From: Lepeophtheirus salmonis
Taxonomy: Eukaryota > Arthropoda > Copepoda > Siphonostomatoida > Caligidae
Direction: 5' to 3'
Length of the DNA stretch: 64,000 nt
NCBI RefSeq assembly: GCF_016086655.4
Contig: NC_052138.2
Coordinates: 29,151,403 to 29,215,402 of the forward strand
Shown: positions 1-12,563 of the stretch, piece by piece
How positions within the stretch are numbered: position 1 is the first letter of the stretch
Layout: each line of letters starts with the position of its first letter
Notes under the pieces: generated by a model
Told to the model about the DNA's origin: nothing
The model's database searches: none
The model's input: only the letters and a program-made list of their open reading frames with translations
Program-made: the position numbers and the translations under genes

Positions 1-2890
1 GGTCTAGTAGATCAATCTCACAAAAAAAATATCGATACTAATCAGTCTCATTCAAATAACATATCTAGACGGACAATCTATAGATCCCTTGTTGATGACG
101 TCATGTGTAATCTTTGCTACAGTGTCGTCATGCAAAAATTTAAATGGACTTTCATACTAATTGACTGATCCCGGTCTCCACCGAAAAATCCGTCCAGAAC
201 TATTTAGAGAAAAAATCATGTAAGATCGAGCATAAAAAATAAATCGGTCTCGGACTGAGTCTCAACCCTAGTATGTACCTGTGAGGTTTAATTTTTTGAG
301 GGTGAGATTTTAATCAATAATAAAAAACCCCAGAGATTGAAGCGAAAATAATTGTCAATAAAAGAGCTGCTATGTACTACTAAAGAGGTATTCGTTCATT
401 CATTGATAGCTCAAGGGTAGGAGGGGGTATGTTGGTTCTTAATTCTCACATAACTTATATTAGGGCGATCATATTCGGATTTACCCCCGAAAACGAGTAC
501 ATGTAGGTTGATGTGTTTTAGCGTAGCAATTATTTTGGATCTTGTTTATATCTACAATATAAAAAGTTTTTTGTCACTAAGTATTTATATTTAATGGTAT
601 TCAAACAAACAAAAAAACCCCGGACATTTAGTTAATTAATGAAAATCTACTCAGACTAAAGTAGAACAGTTGGTCGCCCTAATTTATAAATACAGTTTAA
701 TTTGTTCCTTAAACAAGACAAAAAAAACACTCGTCAATACAAGCAATAAAGTTTGAAGCAACTTTTGTGTCCGGGCGACAGCTTTTGACCAGGTCGTATG
801 TCAATTCAATTATTTGCTCGAAATTTACTTCGGTTCTCCTGAATTTCCAACACTATTTACATATTGATGAGGCTTGAACAACGACAGAGTAAAGTACATT
901 ATCAGTTCCTTGGATCAATTAAAACAAAGGGCATATGAGCTATGAGTTATGAGACACATCCCAATAAAAGTTCATTGTTGTTGAGAGGTCATCATCATTC
1001 ATTTAGTCTTTTCTTCACTGCTGTATTTGAGTTTTATGTTGTTTTTGGCAGAACTTGGACAGTGTATTATGTATTTCAAAAAATAGAAGTGATTTTTTTT
1101 TTCCTGATGAATTATGGACTTTGATAACTCAAGGTCAATTATAAACATATTTATATACTTTGTAAGTATATAATATTATAAGAAAAAGAAAAAGCTATAA
1201 TGCACATGAAAGAATGATAAACTCGGTGTTAATGACGTAGTAAAAACAAAATTTATGACAAGCATTAAATAAAAAAAAATAAAAATGAAAAATTTGTCCG
1301 ACGAACGAAGGCGGTAAAATAATTTTATACAGCATAATAATAGTACACTAATAAATAAAAAGCGAGTAAAAAAATATATTGTTGTATAAGGCGCGTCGAG
1401 ACGGAGGTGTGAGAGGTTGCGTGGGAGAGTTGTACCTTTCCGAAGAGTATGTATGTCCATTATTATATATTTGTAGGTAGAGCAAGTCGGGGGTTGTTTG
1501 TTTCTGGGGGTTTGAATGTATATTGCTAGAACATCGCATAGCATAAAATAAAAGGAATAGATTCTAAATTTAAATTAAATGTAATTTTTTTATACGAAAT
1601 GATTGCATGCTTGTCAAAAAGAAAAGAAGGAGAGAGAGAGAGAGAGGGGGAGACAAGAAGAGAGAGAGGGAGAGAGAAAGAAAAGGCTAAAAAACAATCT
1701 ACTACTCTACTATGAATTTAGAAACAGAAAGGAAGAAAGGGAAAAAAACCAAGCAGCAGAGGCTATGTATATATATATATAGAATATACATGTACATTGT
1801 ACATCTACATACATACAGCCATACATTTTATAAAGAATCTTTTTTTATTATTGTTATTATTCTTTCTTTAGCATCATCAATCAAGTACGTAGAAGAAGGA
1901 TAACTAAGTGACGCCGCCCAAAAATAAAATACAAAATCCAACCCCATCTAAAAGTTGTATCTTATTGTTATTTTATGGTGTTGTATTATTTTGCATACAT
2001 GAATGAACAGCTATGAATATTTGCAGAGAATCCATGGATCTAATAACTTTGTGGGATTGAAAGCCTTCAAGAAAACAATATCAATTATAATCAATTCATA
2101 TTGTTCACATTGTATCAATTAGTCCTTCACGCAACCTTTCATCCGAAAAGAAACAGAGAAAGAAGGCTCAAAATCCATTGGTAGGACTGAGACAATTCTT
2201 CCCAATAATTATTGGGAATTATTCACAGCCTAAAAAGAGTTAATTCAAACAATCAACGTTCAGGTCACTTATTAGGGGGGAAAATTTATAGCATACAAGG
2301 AGAAACACTGTTTTTTAAGCACTCACATTACCATATGTAAGCCAGAGTTTCTGATACTGTTGGGTTTTTGTTGTTCTTTTTTTTGGCTCAGTAATGTTTT
2401 GTAGAACTCCAAATTCTTATAAATGTATTCATGTGTATGTAAATATTGTTTGGATGATCTTTTTTTAAGCAGAGCTAACAATGAGAACCACTGCTTTTAA
2501 GAGTAAAACCAACATACATTAAATTTCAAAAAATAACTATGCTAATTTACTAAATACATAATAATGTTTCCTTTAGATGGGGGTATCTCCATTTTTCTTA
2601 CACAAAAACCAAGTGGCGATGACCACAAAATCAATTTTCCTAAGATTATTAGGCGTCCAAAATTTTTTTTTGTCCGCTGGGAGTGATGATGATACCATTG
2701 CTCTCACTCTATAAATAGCAACACAACCTCTACGAATTTCCCTTTTTAACAAATTTTTTTTTGCAAAGAGAAGAAAAATTGCTTACGTCACGAGGAAAAA
2801 TAATGAAATGACAACGTTATCTGTTTATCCTTACAAAATGGCATCTCGTAGCCAAGGAAATAATTTTATTCAAAAGAATGCGTATTTCGC
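1..2890. other. Gene-free flank with simple repeats
   Basis: No reading frame here looks like a protein: the open frames are short, low in complexity and lack splice-joined continuations. The first 290 bases contain a TGACGTCA palindrome near 97 and a terminus-like stretch (GGTCTCGGACTGAGTC near 250) that resembles the MITE family seen at 40.06 kb, so they may be a decayed copy, but no matching left end was found. GA-rich DNA lies at 1627-1683 and a TA run at about 1768-1781. Confidence 0.5.
1627..1683. repeat. GA-rich purine tract
   Basis: An almost pure purine strand, mostly GA dinucleotides with G runs. It is a simple-sequence repeat. Nothing next to it suggests that it serves a gene. Confidence 0.9.
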
Positions 2891-2904
2891 CAAATTAATT
2901 GGTC

Positions 2905-3160
2905 TACCTCAGTGCGTCACCTCAGCAACACAAAAATATCCACTCTATTTTATTGTCAGCTGTCAAGTTTTCTACTTATTTCCCCCCGCTTATCAGTGTT
3001 CTGGATATTGATCAGTTGAATTATATCTTCTTAAGCTATAATGAACATTATGTTTGAATAGTAGTAATTACATCGTTGGGAAGAATTGACTATCTGCTAG
3101 CTATTGGGGTTAAGCCTTCTCTCCTTATTAGAGGAAAGGTTGCGAGATACAATATATGTA
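2905..3160 (+). repeat. Dispersed repeat, copy A (partner at 43.3 kb)
   Basis: The stretch from the AACACAAAAATATCC region through the CAGCTGTCAAGTTTTCTAC core to the GGAAAGGTTGCGAGAT end aligns by eye with 43285-43500 in the same orientation and order. Shared landmarks are an A-rich lead, a CAGCTG palindrome, TCTRCTTATTT(T)CCCC, a GTTGR..TTGAATTA block and GARGAAAAGGTTGC. The two copies are clearly diverged. A 67-codon open frame at 2808-3011 runs through it but is not conserved in copy B, so the repeat is probably noncoding transposon debris. Confidence 0.6.
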
Positions 3161-3279
3161 ACGATGTGATGTTAGTGTCAATTGAATATGTGCAAACTGA
3201 AAAAGACAATAACAATATCTGCAAGATGTACTACTATGTTGTCGACATAATCAAATAAGTATATAAACTACAAATAAAC

Positions 3280-3505
3280 AATATTTCACGCAAGATGGCG
3301 CCACAATCCTCGGTTATGTAAACAAACTTCTAGGGAGAAAATAACTCTCATGCCTCATTAGCTATGACAATGCCATCCAAAGTGGGTACGCTTTGGTACT
3401 CTCCGAAAAAAGTCGAGTGACGTCATCAAGAACCAAACTTTATCAGTCTTAGGACTGATATTCAGGACTGAAGACTGCAGTCCTAAATAAGGATCCCCAC
3501 AACAC
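3280..3505 (+). repeat. Partial MITE (TGACGTCA family), 3' half
   Basis: From about 3410 the sequence follows the 3' half of the complete element at 40058-40297: GAGTGACGTCATCAAG, a TTTATCAGT block, paired AGGACTGA words, then CAGTCCTAAATAAGGA and CACAACACTA. The left half with the other terminus is absent. Upstream, at 3285-3330, is a separate fragment with the words ATGGCGCCAC and GTAAACAAAC. Confidence 0.7.
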
Positions 3506-3509
3506 TATC

Positions 3510-5278
3510 TACATCGACAGCAAATAAGCTGAGAACCAATGGAACCAAATTAAAACAAAAAAACTTGTAATACCCATTGACAAAGGGAGATGGAATACTT
3601 TTAAAAAAGTCCAAACAAGGACTCATAAATTACAAATTTATTTTCCTCACCTACCTACAACCTCTACATACTCTACAGCTACAAGAAGATAAAGATAAAG
3701 AAAATAACAATATATTATTATGTGTTAAGTTTCTTGAATGATGATAATTAAAACTAAGACGCAGAGCAAAGTAATTTGTTTTGTTTTTCTGCCTTACTTA
3801 ATGACAACATAAAAATGATACTACAGACATATTACTTACTGACATAGGTCGCTAGGTTTATGATCTATTAATGAGCTTCATTGACATGGGTAGAGAATAA
3901 TTGTCAATTTCGTTTTAATAATTATAATTTGTTCCTTGTCGGCTTATTTATCCAAGTATTTTAAGGAAATGCATGCTAGCAAAATGGATTCAACTATGGA
4001 TTGATTCTTACTGTATTTATGTAGGCTGTACTAGTATTTTTCTTGAAGCAAAAACTATCATAAACATCTCTGGAATGCAGAGAAATAAGTATTTATACTT
4101 TTTACTCGACTACATATATATATGCATGGGCAAATTTGCTTCAATATTTTATTTATTTATTTATTTGCAAAATATATATATATATATATGCTTATGCATT
4201 CTTAGAGCATTGTAATAAATCATATTCATATTAGTCATGTTTAAAACTCTTAGTCTGACTTGAAAACAACATACAACCGGCTACATTATATTTGTTATCA
4301 GTCACGCTTTTGGGATCCACATCAATCCCATCACTTCTACATCCTTATTTGACTCAATATCCATGATGAGAAGGTCATAAATTATCAGTATAATGCTGAA
4401 AGAAAGCTATAAATATATAAATTCGTCTTTAATCTACCTCATGAAATTCTTTAAACTCTGACCATATTTTGTAATCATAATTATGTATATTATGTAAATA
4501 TTATCATATTTTAAAAATGAAGAATTTTATTGCAGAAAATAACAAAAAACAGAAGACTATATCATGTAACCTACTTATGACCTGAAGAAAATTGATGAAG
4601 TGACTAAAGGTATACAGGATGAAGAGGCGTGGAAAGTTATTTTATCGCAGCGTCCAGCACGCAACCTCTTTCTTCCATATTTTTCTTGAATAAATCCTCA
4701 AATATAGTAAATAAAATGTTGTAAATAGGCCTATGCGTTGAGGATAGAGATAAGGTGTCTGGTTTAGTATTTTTTTCTCATAAAATAGAGGAGTATTCAG
4801 TGTTACATTACCGAAGGGATTTACTGTGGACACCTCAAATGTTCCGTGAATTTTTCTTTCCTCCTTACGTTGTGGTTGTTTAAATGTATTGTACAATGTA
4901 CATAGATATGAACAGATGTTGGGAAAAGTCCGTATATTGTAAGTAGAAGTGGAGTCTCAAGTATTTGTTCACAAGTCCAAGTCTTTGAATATTTTTATCG
5001 AGTATAGTTTAATATAATATAGATTTTAAGATACCATAAAGATAGGTAGTGAAAAATTGAAATGACATTCTAGTTCAAGTCTTAGCTTTTGAGCTCAAAA
5101 TTTGATTGTGTGATCAAGTTGAGTCGCAATCTCGAGTTCAAGACCCCACCTAGGTATATACAGTGTGTTCCTGCGAATTCTAAACGAATTTTTCAATTCT
5201 CAACTTTATCAAGATTATCAAAAAGTACAATCAGATAGACTTTATAAATATATTTTAATTTAATTAATCAATTAAATC
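3510..5278. other. Gene-free, AT-rich spacer
   Basis: Nothing protein-like or RNA-like was recognised. The stretch has short TA runs near 4115 and 4170. An 84-codon frame on the minus strand (4642-4896) has a mixed, fairly protein-like composition but no motif I recognise and no splice-linked neighbour, so it is left uncalled. Confidence 0.5.
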
Positions 5279-5700
5279 TCAAAGAGGATCCCTTGACCTC
5301 CACCATGACTTCAATCCAATGTTTGAAGGCTTTAAATGTACTTTTCGCCTATTCCTCCGACATGTCAGCCCACTCCTCTCCACAATAGCCGTGGAGGGCA
5401 TGCATATGGGAGGTGGCACAGGCCTTCCTCTTGATGGAACCAAAGATCCCATTGTCAAGGAGGTTGCAGTCAGGTGAGAATGGAGGCATATTGAACAGGG
5501 CCATAAATACGCCAACTTGTCTCCACGCCACTTTTGAGTTTTTTGACTTTGTGGCGGGGGCTTCCTCTCGAGTCTCTTATTGTTAATATGGATAATGAGT
5601 CCTTTGATCTCAGGGGACAATGAGAAATATCTCGTCATAACTCATTCGTGCGTCAAGAAGTGCTGACTCACGATTGATTATTTTGGCCTCCATCTCAGAT
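5279..5700 (-). pseudogene. Mariner-type transposase remnant, C-terminal half
   Basis: Read on the minus strand, two overlapping frames join into the C-terminal part of a mariner transposase. The block FSPDCNLLDNGIFGSIKRKA (near 5450) corresponds to the family signature around the third catalytic aspartate, SPDLNPLDYxxW. It is followed by EEWADMSEE and by KAFKHWIEVMVEVKG, the usual tail of mariner proteins. The frame shifts near 5530 and a stop codon interrupts the tail. The DNA-binding half and the first two catalytic aspartates are missing, so it cannot be active. GC content is higher than in the flanks, as expected for transposase coding DNA. Tc1/mariner membership is firm; the subfamily is not assigned. 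Confidence 0.85.
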
Positions 5701-5790
5701 GTCCTTGCCCTGATGAATAAATTTGTTTCATTAGAATAAAATAATTTTATGCTGTATCAATTGTTATTACGGGGAAAAAATCTGCTAAAT

Positions 5791-6350
5791 CGGTGGCTTC
5801 TACAGGATTATATATATATATTGGTATTTTAATTTTTTGAAAATTTTTCAAAAATCCATATATATTCACAAAAAATAAATTTTTTTGGAAAAAAATTTCA
5901 AATATTATATTTTTTGATTCTTTTTTTTTAAATCCATAGATATTCACAAAAAAAAAATTAAAAATCCATGACTATTTATATAAAATTAAATTTTTTGGAA
6001 AAAAATTTCCAATATTCAAATTTTTATTTTTAAATCCAAAGCTATTCTCAAAAAATTTAAAAATTCATTGTTATTCACAGAAAATTACATTTTTTCAAAA
6101 AAAATTTCAAAATTTCAAAAATTTTTGGAGAAAAAAAATCTATATTCAAATTCAAATATTATAAAAATCTATAGTTAATGACAGAAAATTAAATTTTTAG
6201 GGGAAAAAAATCTGAAAAATTAATTTTATTGCAAGAAATATCAAATATAAAATTTTTTGCCCGAATGACGAAAAAATTTCGAGTAAAAAGCAAAAATTCC
6301 TTTATTTGGGAGAGCTATAACCCCTCCAGTCCACCCCTTGCGAACACTCC
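5791..6350 (+). repeat. AT-rich TIR element, copy 1
   Basis: One copy of a family found at least ten times in this window. It begins with a degraded GTGTCCGCAGGATTATATATA-like end and finishes with GCTATAACCCCTCCAGTCCACCCC and a CGAACACTCC terminus. Between the ends are tandem, degenerate units of roughly 40 bp built from TCCATAGCTATTCACAAAAA and AAATTTTTTGGAAAAAAATT. No coding capacity. Confidence 0.75.
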
Positions 6351-7340
6351 TGTAAATATTTAGTATTCCAATGAAAACCATCATTGGATAAAACGGAGCC
6401 AAGTACATATTATTGCAAAGGGACTTTGCTTTTTATATAAAATCCCCCTACAGAAATGAAAATCTTATTAATTGTTTTAAACATGTTTAAGAGGCTTATG
6501 TCGTATATATATATATATATAGGTACAAATTACACAACTATAAAAATTTAATGGTCACATAAAAAAAATTTAAGAGTTGCAACTATTTATAAATTTACTT
6601 CTTCATTTGTTTCAGCACTTGCTTCTAACACTTTGAGTAGGAATTTATATATCTGTCATATTAATAAAAAAATGCTGGATTTTTTTTTCAAAATATGTGT
6701 ATCTAATTCTGCTTCAGTTTGCAACATTGTTATAGCACCAGTTTGGGTGCTTGTACTCAAATGATATTAGGAGCAGTCTGCTCTGAGGTGATCATCCCAT
6801 ATTTTCATTGTTATGCCCATGATTTAATCCCCTGTTTATGTTTTTATTGGGCTGTAACTTGGAGTAGGTATGTTGGTTGCTCTTGTATCTCAACAAAAGG
6901 CAAGTTCTTCAACCTACTCCTCAATGCACTTAATCGCTATAATACATCTCATGAGAAACAGATAATTAATTTTTCATTCAAGATATTATGGTATTTCAAA
7001 TTAATTAATTTTCATCATATCCATCATAAAGGAATTTTATTGATAAAAAATGTTTTATTTTTTAAAGTCTTGCTTATTAGTTATACCTACATATAATTTA
7101 CAAATATGTAAGTATGTAGCTTTGATTGTCAGATATTATTAATTATATTGTTAAATAAAGAAATATGAATTAAAAAAATAAGAACGTCAAGAATCAACTT
7201 AATTTGAAACAAAAGTTGAAGTCAATTTGTAAAAAAGAAAAGATTATCCATGAATATAAATTTTTACACTTCCCATGGACCATCATCACATGATTATAAA
7301 CTCCTCTTAAAAGCAGGGGTAGTTTAATTACATTTTTAGG
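6351..7340. other. Gene-free spacer
   Basis: A 125-codon frame at 6719-7096 is the longest. It is cysteine- and tyrosine-rich in its first half, then low in complexity, and matches nothing I know. A TA microsatellite lies near 6504-6522. Nothing else was recognised. Confidence 0.4.
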
Positions 7341-7344
7341 TTAA

Positions 7345-7592
7345 AATTTATTTTTAGATTTTTTTCCAAATTTTGAAAAATTTTAATTTTTGAAATTTTA
7401 TCAAAATAAAACAAGCTCTTGCCAAATGACAATCATCAGGAAAATATCGATTATTTGGCCTTCAGCGAAAAAAAAAAATTACTTATATTTTACCTCAAAT
7501 TTTTTTCATCCTGAAGAAATTTTTTGTCAAAAGCAAAAATTCATTGATTTGGATGGCTACAACCGACCCCCCTTCTTGCAGGCCCCTCCCTG
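7345..7592 (+). repeat. AT-rich TIR element, truncated copy
   Basis: This is the 3' part of the family described at 5791. It has AAATTTTTGG-like units, then GCAAAAATTCATTGATTTGG and GGCTACAACCGACCCCCC, leading to a degraded GCAGGCCCCT end. The left terminus cannot be found. Confidence 0.55.
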
Positions 7593-7730
7593 AAGAATAG
7601 CCATCTTAAGCCCTAAAAGGAAGTCGAATTTATGTAAAAAATTCATATGTCTCCATGCCATCATTTTCATGTCAAATAAACATTACAATGAGATTGAATT
7701 TTTGGTCATAATTATCGTTGACAATCATAT

Positions 7731-7860
7731 TGAGATTTGCCCCGACAATATCGCCTTGCAACTGCAGAAAAGTTCTGCCGGCCGTTTAACAGTCTCTATA
7801 GTGACTTCCAACGTCTTGTATCTGGGGTCTTCCTGAACTCTCTGAATCTTTAAACTTTGA
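7731..7860 (-). pseudogene. Short transposon-like coding fragment
   Basis: On the minus strand about 38 codons stay open and read as well-mixed protein (VQEDPRYKTLEVTIETVKRP, then AELFCSCKAILSGQISI), ending in a stop. The GC-richer composition and isolated position resemble decayed transposase coding DNA elsewhere in the window. The family was not recognised. Confidence 0.3.
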
Positions 7861-9019
7861 GTTAGTAGTTTTAAATTCGAACCCGATTCGAGTTTGACGT
7901 CAAAGTTTTATGAAACTTATGTATAACTCGAATCCAAATTGCAAATACATGTTCGCCAATAAATGTCTCACAATCTGTAATTGAAGATCATAAAGTGTCG
8001 GCTTTTCATAAAAAGGTCAGGACAAAAACAGATCAATCAAAATAAAAATGATTTGTTATTTTGATTTAAAAAATGGAGGATCCCGCCCATGATGTATAAG
8101 AAGAGAAATAACCGAATTATTCATTCTAGTGAGTTGTTTTGCTTATTCTTTTTTTTTGCATACATAGTATCAAAATCAATAAGTAATCAAATTCCATCGG
8201 TCAAATTTATAAAACTGAGTAAAATATGCAATGAGATTGCAAAAAAAAAAAAAAAATAATCTTTGTCCCTAAAAAAGAAAAACAATAACAAAAATCAATA
8301 ATATGGAAAATAGTGTTGACTTATCAAAGACATGGATAGACAAGGAAAAATGTTTGGGCTATCATTAAATTTTTGTTCGTCTAGTGTATTACTATTAATA
8401 TTTTCACGCCTAGTTATGCCACAAAATTGTCATGATTTAATGTATATAATATTTAGAATCTTAAGAGATAAATAAATATTAAATACAATTAATAATTAAT
8501 TATCATCTGCAAAATAACGACGTTAGTAGTCATTTCTGATTGCATTTAATACTAGGATTTCTTCAGCGAGATCTCGGGATGAGATATTAAATAATAAATC
8601 ACGGAATTTAAATAATAGGATATGATCAAACTAAAAAATTATATATTATCCACAGGGTGGCTTTACATTTGGAAAGCTTGTCATTTTAAAAATGGTGCCT
8701 GCTCTGAAGAATTTTGACAGCCCCCTACATGTGGACATCATATTTTTATTAAATAATATTATCGTTCATGGAGTTGTATTATTTTCCCACAAGACGGCGC
8801 CACTCTCTGTCGCTTTGTTTATAAGCGATTAGAAGTACACAACGCCCATGCTCCATTGGATTTATATAAGTCGTATGACAGCAACTTCAACTTAATATTT
8901 CTCATAGAGGGGTGTATATTTGTATACTCTATTTGTTGAATATGACTCTTGCAACCTCCATCTTTGTTTGTTGTTCAACAAAAAAAATCTAAATCGTATT
9001 CTTGAGTATCTAACGACGG

Positions 9020-9880
9020 CATCATGAACCTGAAGCCCTCTATCGTATCGCTTCATTTGGAAATAGAGAGCTGTAGAACCATGGCCAAGACTTCAATCTG
9101 TCCAAGGCATCGCTCCACTATACGATAAAGCGGTACGAGGAGACTGGGAGTGTCGATGACAGGCCTAAGAGGGGTCACCCAAGGTTCATGAGGAAATCCA
9201 GGTTTTATTGAGACAACAAGGTCAAAGATCAACCGCAAAAAGAAGTGCTCCATGAGACAAAGGGATAATGAGGATGGTGTTCCTGAAGAAACCATGCGTA
9301 GAGTGATCCGGGAGTACCTCAAGATGAAGACGTATCATCTAAAAAAGCAGCAGCATCTAGGCAGGACCACAATGACCAAGAGGCTGACCGGGCAAAGGTC
9401 CTTCTGGAACTCCTCAATTCTTGTATGCACAGTTCAATCATTTGGATTGACGAGAAGATCTTCACCCTGGACATAACTTAAAACAACTACAACGACTGGG
9501 TGCTTGGTTGGAGAATCAAGGACGCTCCCCTGAAAGAGTGAAGCGTGTTCAGGGGCAAAAAGCCGGCCACAGTGATGGTCTGGGAGGGCTTCACCTCCTG
9601 TAAGATGAATACTCCCTTGGTCTTCATTTTTGAGGGTGAAAAGATTAATCAATGTGTCTATCTGGACATTTTTCAGTCCCAAATACTTCCCTGGATCAAG
9701 GAACATCAATGGGAAGGATCTTATTCTTCCAGCAGGACGGAGCACCTTCACATACTGCAAAGTCTGTGCAAGAGTGTTTCCAACCCACTTTGGAGCAAGA
9801 ACATGTGGTTCCTTCTTACCCAGATATCAAAGTAATGGACTTCTCCATAAAGTCTGCCAAAACTTTTTTTTTTTGAGAGC
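9020..9880 (+). pseudogene. Mariner-type transposase, full-length but frameshifted
   Basis: Successive frames on the + strand spell most of a Tc1/mariner transposase. An N-terminal helix-turn-helix part includes RYEETGSVDDRPKRGHPR (about 9125-9190) and a linker with STMRRVIREYL-like sequence (9285-9320). The first catalytic Asp is in WIDEKIF (codon 9449-9451). The core has GKKPATVMVWEGFTS (9550-9600) and TPLVFIFEGEKINQCVYLDI. The second Asp is in FQQDGAPSHTA (9736-9738), and a third acidic position is in YPDIKVMDFS (9838-9840), 34 residues further on. At least three frame changes and a stop in DIT* (9478) make it dead. No clean terminal inverted repeats could be paired. Confidence 0.85.
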
Positions 9881-10130
9881 TACCATCTTTATTTTCGGGT
9901 TTTTTTTAAACATGCCCAAAATACCCTCAATTAACATCACTACTTATGTTATTATATTCTCTAAAATATAATTCCTGGCGTGCTTTTTATACTTACCGGG
10001 AGTTATTCTCTTTTCACATATCTTAAATTGATACGGTTTTATGATAAGTTTTACTCAACATAAAAGTTGATATAACTGCAATTTATTTTTTCACCCGACA
10101 TTTCCTCTAGAATTTAATAAATATGTATAT

Positions 10131-10816
10131 TAGACCGGTCTGATTTTCAACTTTTTTCGAATTTCGATCCTGGATAGTGAGGAAAAGTTGCCATAGGTAT
10201 GGTATGAAAATTATCTATGCAAAATTTTATTTTTATACAATGTCATCTCTCGGCAGCCCATCTTATTCAAAATTTGAAAGGAGATCAAAGTTACCTATTT
10301 GGCCAATAATGATTAAATTCCGATATTAAATATTATTTTGCATTAATTGATTATGATAGACATTATTTTAACCTATAAAAAACATTGTAAATATATTTTT
10401 TCTTAAGCTACCCTATGGAACAAAAAGAGATAATAAAATAAAAAAATTTGATCCTTACTTTCTGAAAATGTTGAAAAAAGAGATGCGTGCTATACACGGA
10501 TAACCTAATATTACTAAATTTTTTCTCTCTTTTTTTGTTTGATAGGACAATTTTAGAAAAAAACTTTATAAACACTTTTTATACATTAGAAAAATATCCA
10601 TAAAAGTTATTCCATCCAAACTAACCAAAAAATTTCCTCTTAGTATATGTATTCAGTACGTAAAGAGTTTTTGCTTTTTTTTCAATTTGATCGAGATGTC
10701 CAACCTAAAGATGACCTCGTAGGACAATTCAATTTTGCATAGGTCAGTCTCATACCATATGACAACTTTTCTATCTGTAATGGATATTTGAAAAAGTTGA
10801 AAATCAAACCGATCTA
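10131..10816. mobile_element. 686-bp nonautonomous element with ~95-bp inverted ends
   Basis: The left end (TAGACCGGTCTGATTTTCAA) and the right end (reverse complement TAGATCGGTTTGATTTTCAA) pair. The pairing continues inward for about 95 bp on each side through AACTTTTT, GGAAAAGTTG/GAAAAGTTGTC and ATGGTATGA, to CTATGCAAAATT. The outermost bases are TA on both sides, which would fit a TA target duplication typical of Tc1/mariner-type MITEs. The interior is AT-rich and noncoding. The arms differ by many substitutions and small indels, so the copy is old. Confidence 0.8.
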
Positions 10817-11381
10817 ATGCATTTATCTAATATGAACCATTTCTTCAAAGAAAAGTGTAAAGTCTTTAAGCCTAAGTGTAAGGAACGAAATCACAGGTGA
10901 CGCAATTGCAGTCCTTAAATTTAGAGAAAACCATCAATATTTTTATTATATTCGGGTAAGCAGCATTGTATTTTCGGGCAAATGCCCCCATAAATATTTT
11001 CTCATAAGAAAATGGCTTTAAGCAACAAATACATATAGGTCATTCCACATCTAATCGCCAAATTCTTGCCAATTTTCTTGGCCCCCCTCCCTTGTCACAA
11101 CTGATTGTGGCTAATCTAATGAAACGTCATGAGCATTATTCTTACTTTCCTCCAAAGCATTCTTCAAATTGTCAGGGTTACCAATTTGATTTTCAGTTTC
11201 TTTTTTTAACATGCTCAAAATAGACGTGATTTTTATCACTATACATCCTAAAAATAGAAATAAATAATGAGATACAAAGAGAGGTTCCATAGAGAGAAAA
11301 ATGTATTTTTTTTTTTTCAGATAAAGGATTCCTTATGGGTTTGATATACCAACTAGTTCTGAATAATGTCATTGTATGGCA

Positions 11382-11421
11382 ACAATTGAATACATATTTT
11401 TAAAAATATGTATTCAATTGT
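11382..11421. other. Perfect 40-bp palindrome
   Basis: Left half ACAATTGAATACATATTTTT; the right half is its exact reverse complement, with no spacer. Both halves are AT-rich apart from CAATTG and ACAT. It could extrude as a cruciform or, if transcribed, form a 20-bp hairpin with no loop. No gene is nearby. Confidence 0.9.
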
Positions 11422-12167
11422 AAATATTTATTTCAACAACAGCAGCAAGATACAAATATGGACTATAATTAAAAGTAAATTTTTTAATGCATACCACAAA
11501 TATTTTATCCTATGCAAGTCATTTTTTAATCATATACATTTATGATTTGGACCTAGTAAATGCATTGAAGTAGAATAATAATTAATACAGCAATGCTCCT
11601 ATAAATATTCAATATTCAGGGTGACTATATTTTTAGGAAATATGGATCCATCAGTGTCGGTTTTAGAGGGTCGTGGGGAATGTAAAATAAAAGAATTTCT
11701 CATATTATTAACTTTTGACTGCGGATTATTGTTATCTTCAATGTTTTCGGAACATTTTCTAATTGAAGATTACCATATTTTTGTATAAGAAACACACTGA
11801 TTGTATCTCGCAACCTTTTCTCAAACAAGGAACATAAAAATATTTAGTCCAAATCCGTTGGTATCAATAATCCAATTCTAATTGTTCACAGTTTATTAAC
11901 ACGGATTTATTCAGGTTTAACCAATCAGAACACTGATTAAGGCGAAAGATGTATAAAAATCGACAGGTGGCAACCAAAAGTATATAAATTTTTGTTTTAC
12001 TCAGGTAACGCAGGGAAAAATGGCAAATCATATCTGACGAGAAGGATCAACAAATATACGGTAAATTTTTTGCTTAAAAAAAAGATACGAAGAAAAGCTT
12101 CTCTAAATAGAACACTATTCATATCGGTCCAGGGAATGAATAGAATGGATGATGTGATAAGATGATT

Positions 12168-12563
12168 AGGGCGTCCGTAGGATTATGTATATAAATATAT
12201 ATATTTTTAAATATTAAATTTTTTGGATTTTGTTTTTCAAAAATTCATAGCTATTCACAGAAAGTTATTATTATAATTTTTTTTAATTTGGATATTTCGG
12301 GGTACAGTTCCTAATTGATTTTTTCTAGACCGATTTGGACCGTTTTTTGAGCAAATTTAATATTTTGGGGAAAAAAAGTCATAAATCCAGAGCTCCTCAC
12401 AAAAAATGATTTTTTTTTTTTTTGACAAAAAAATCAGAAATTTAATTTCAAAAATTTATTTTTCTGAAAAAAATATTCAAATATTAAATTTTCTAATAAT
12501 AAAAAAAGTTCCTTAATTTGGGGAGGGCTACAGCCCCTTCGGCCAATCCCCTGCTGACACCCT
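12168..12563 (+). repeat. AT-rich TIR element, copy with both ends
   Basis: Starts AGGGCGTCCGTAGGATTATG and ends GGGGAGGGCTACAGCCCCTT through CCTGCTGACACCCT. The two ends are inverted versions of GGGYGTCCGCAGG. The interior has AAATCCAGAGCT and TTCATAGCTATTCACAGAAA-type units. About 396 bp, noncoding. Confidence 0.75.

Noticed and set aside
1176..1544. 122-codon minus-strand open frame
   Set aside because: Hydrophobic, low-complexity translation of AT-rich DNA. A second long frame overlaps it on the same strand, and there is no motif or splice context.
6719..7096. 125-codon + strand frame with Cys-rich start
   Set aside because: No domain recognised, the second half is low-complexity, and there are no splice or homology clues.
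9053..9760. Minus-strand open frames over the 9-kb transposase
   Set aside because: Antisense to the + strand mariner remnant, which has the recognisable catalytic motifs.
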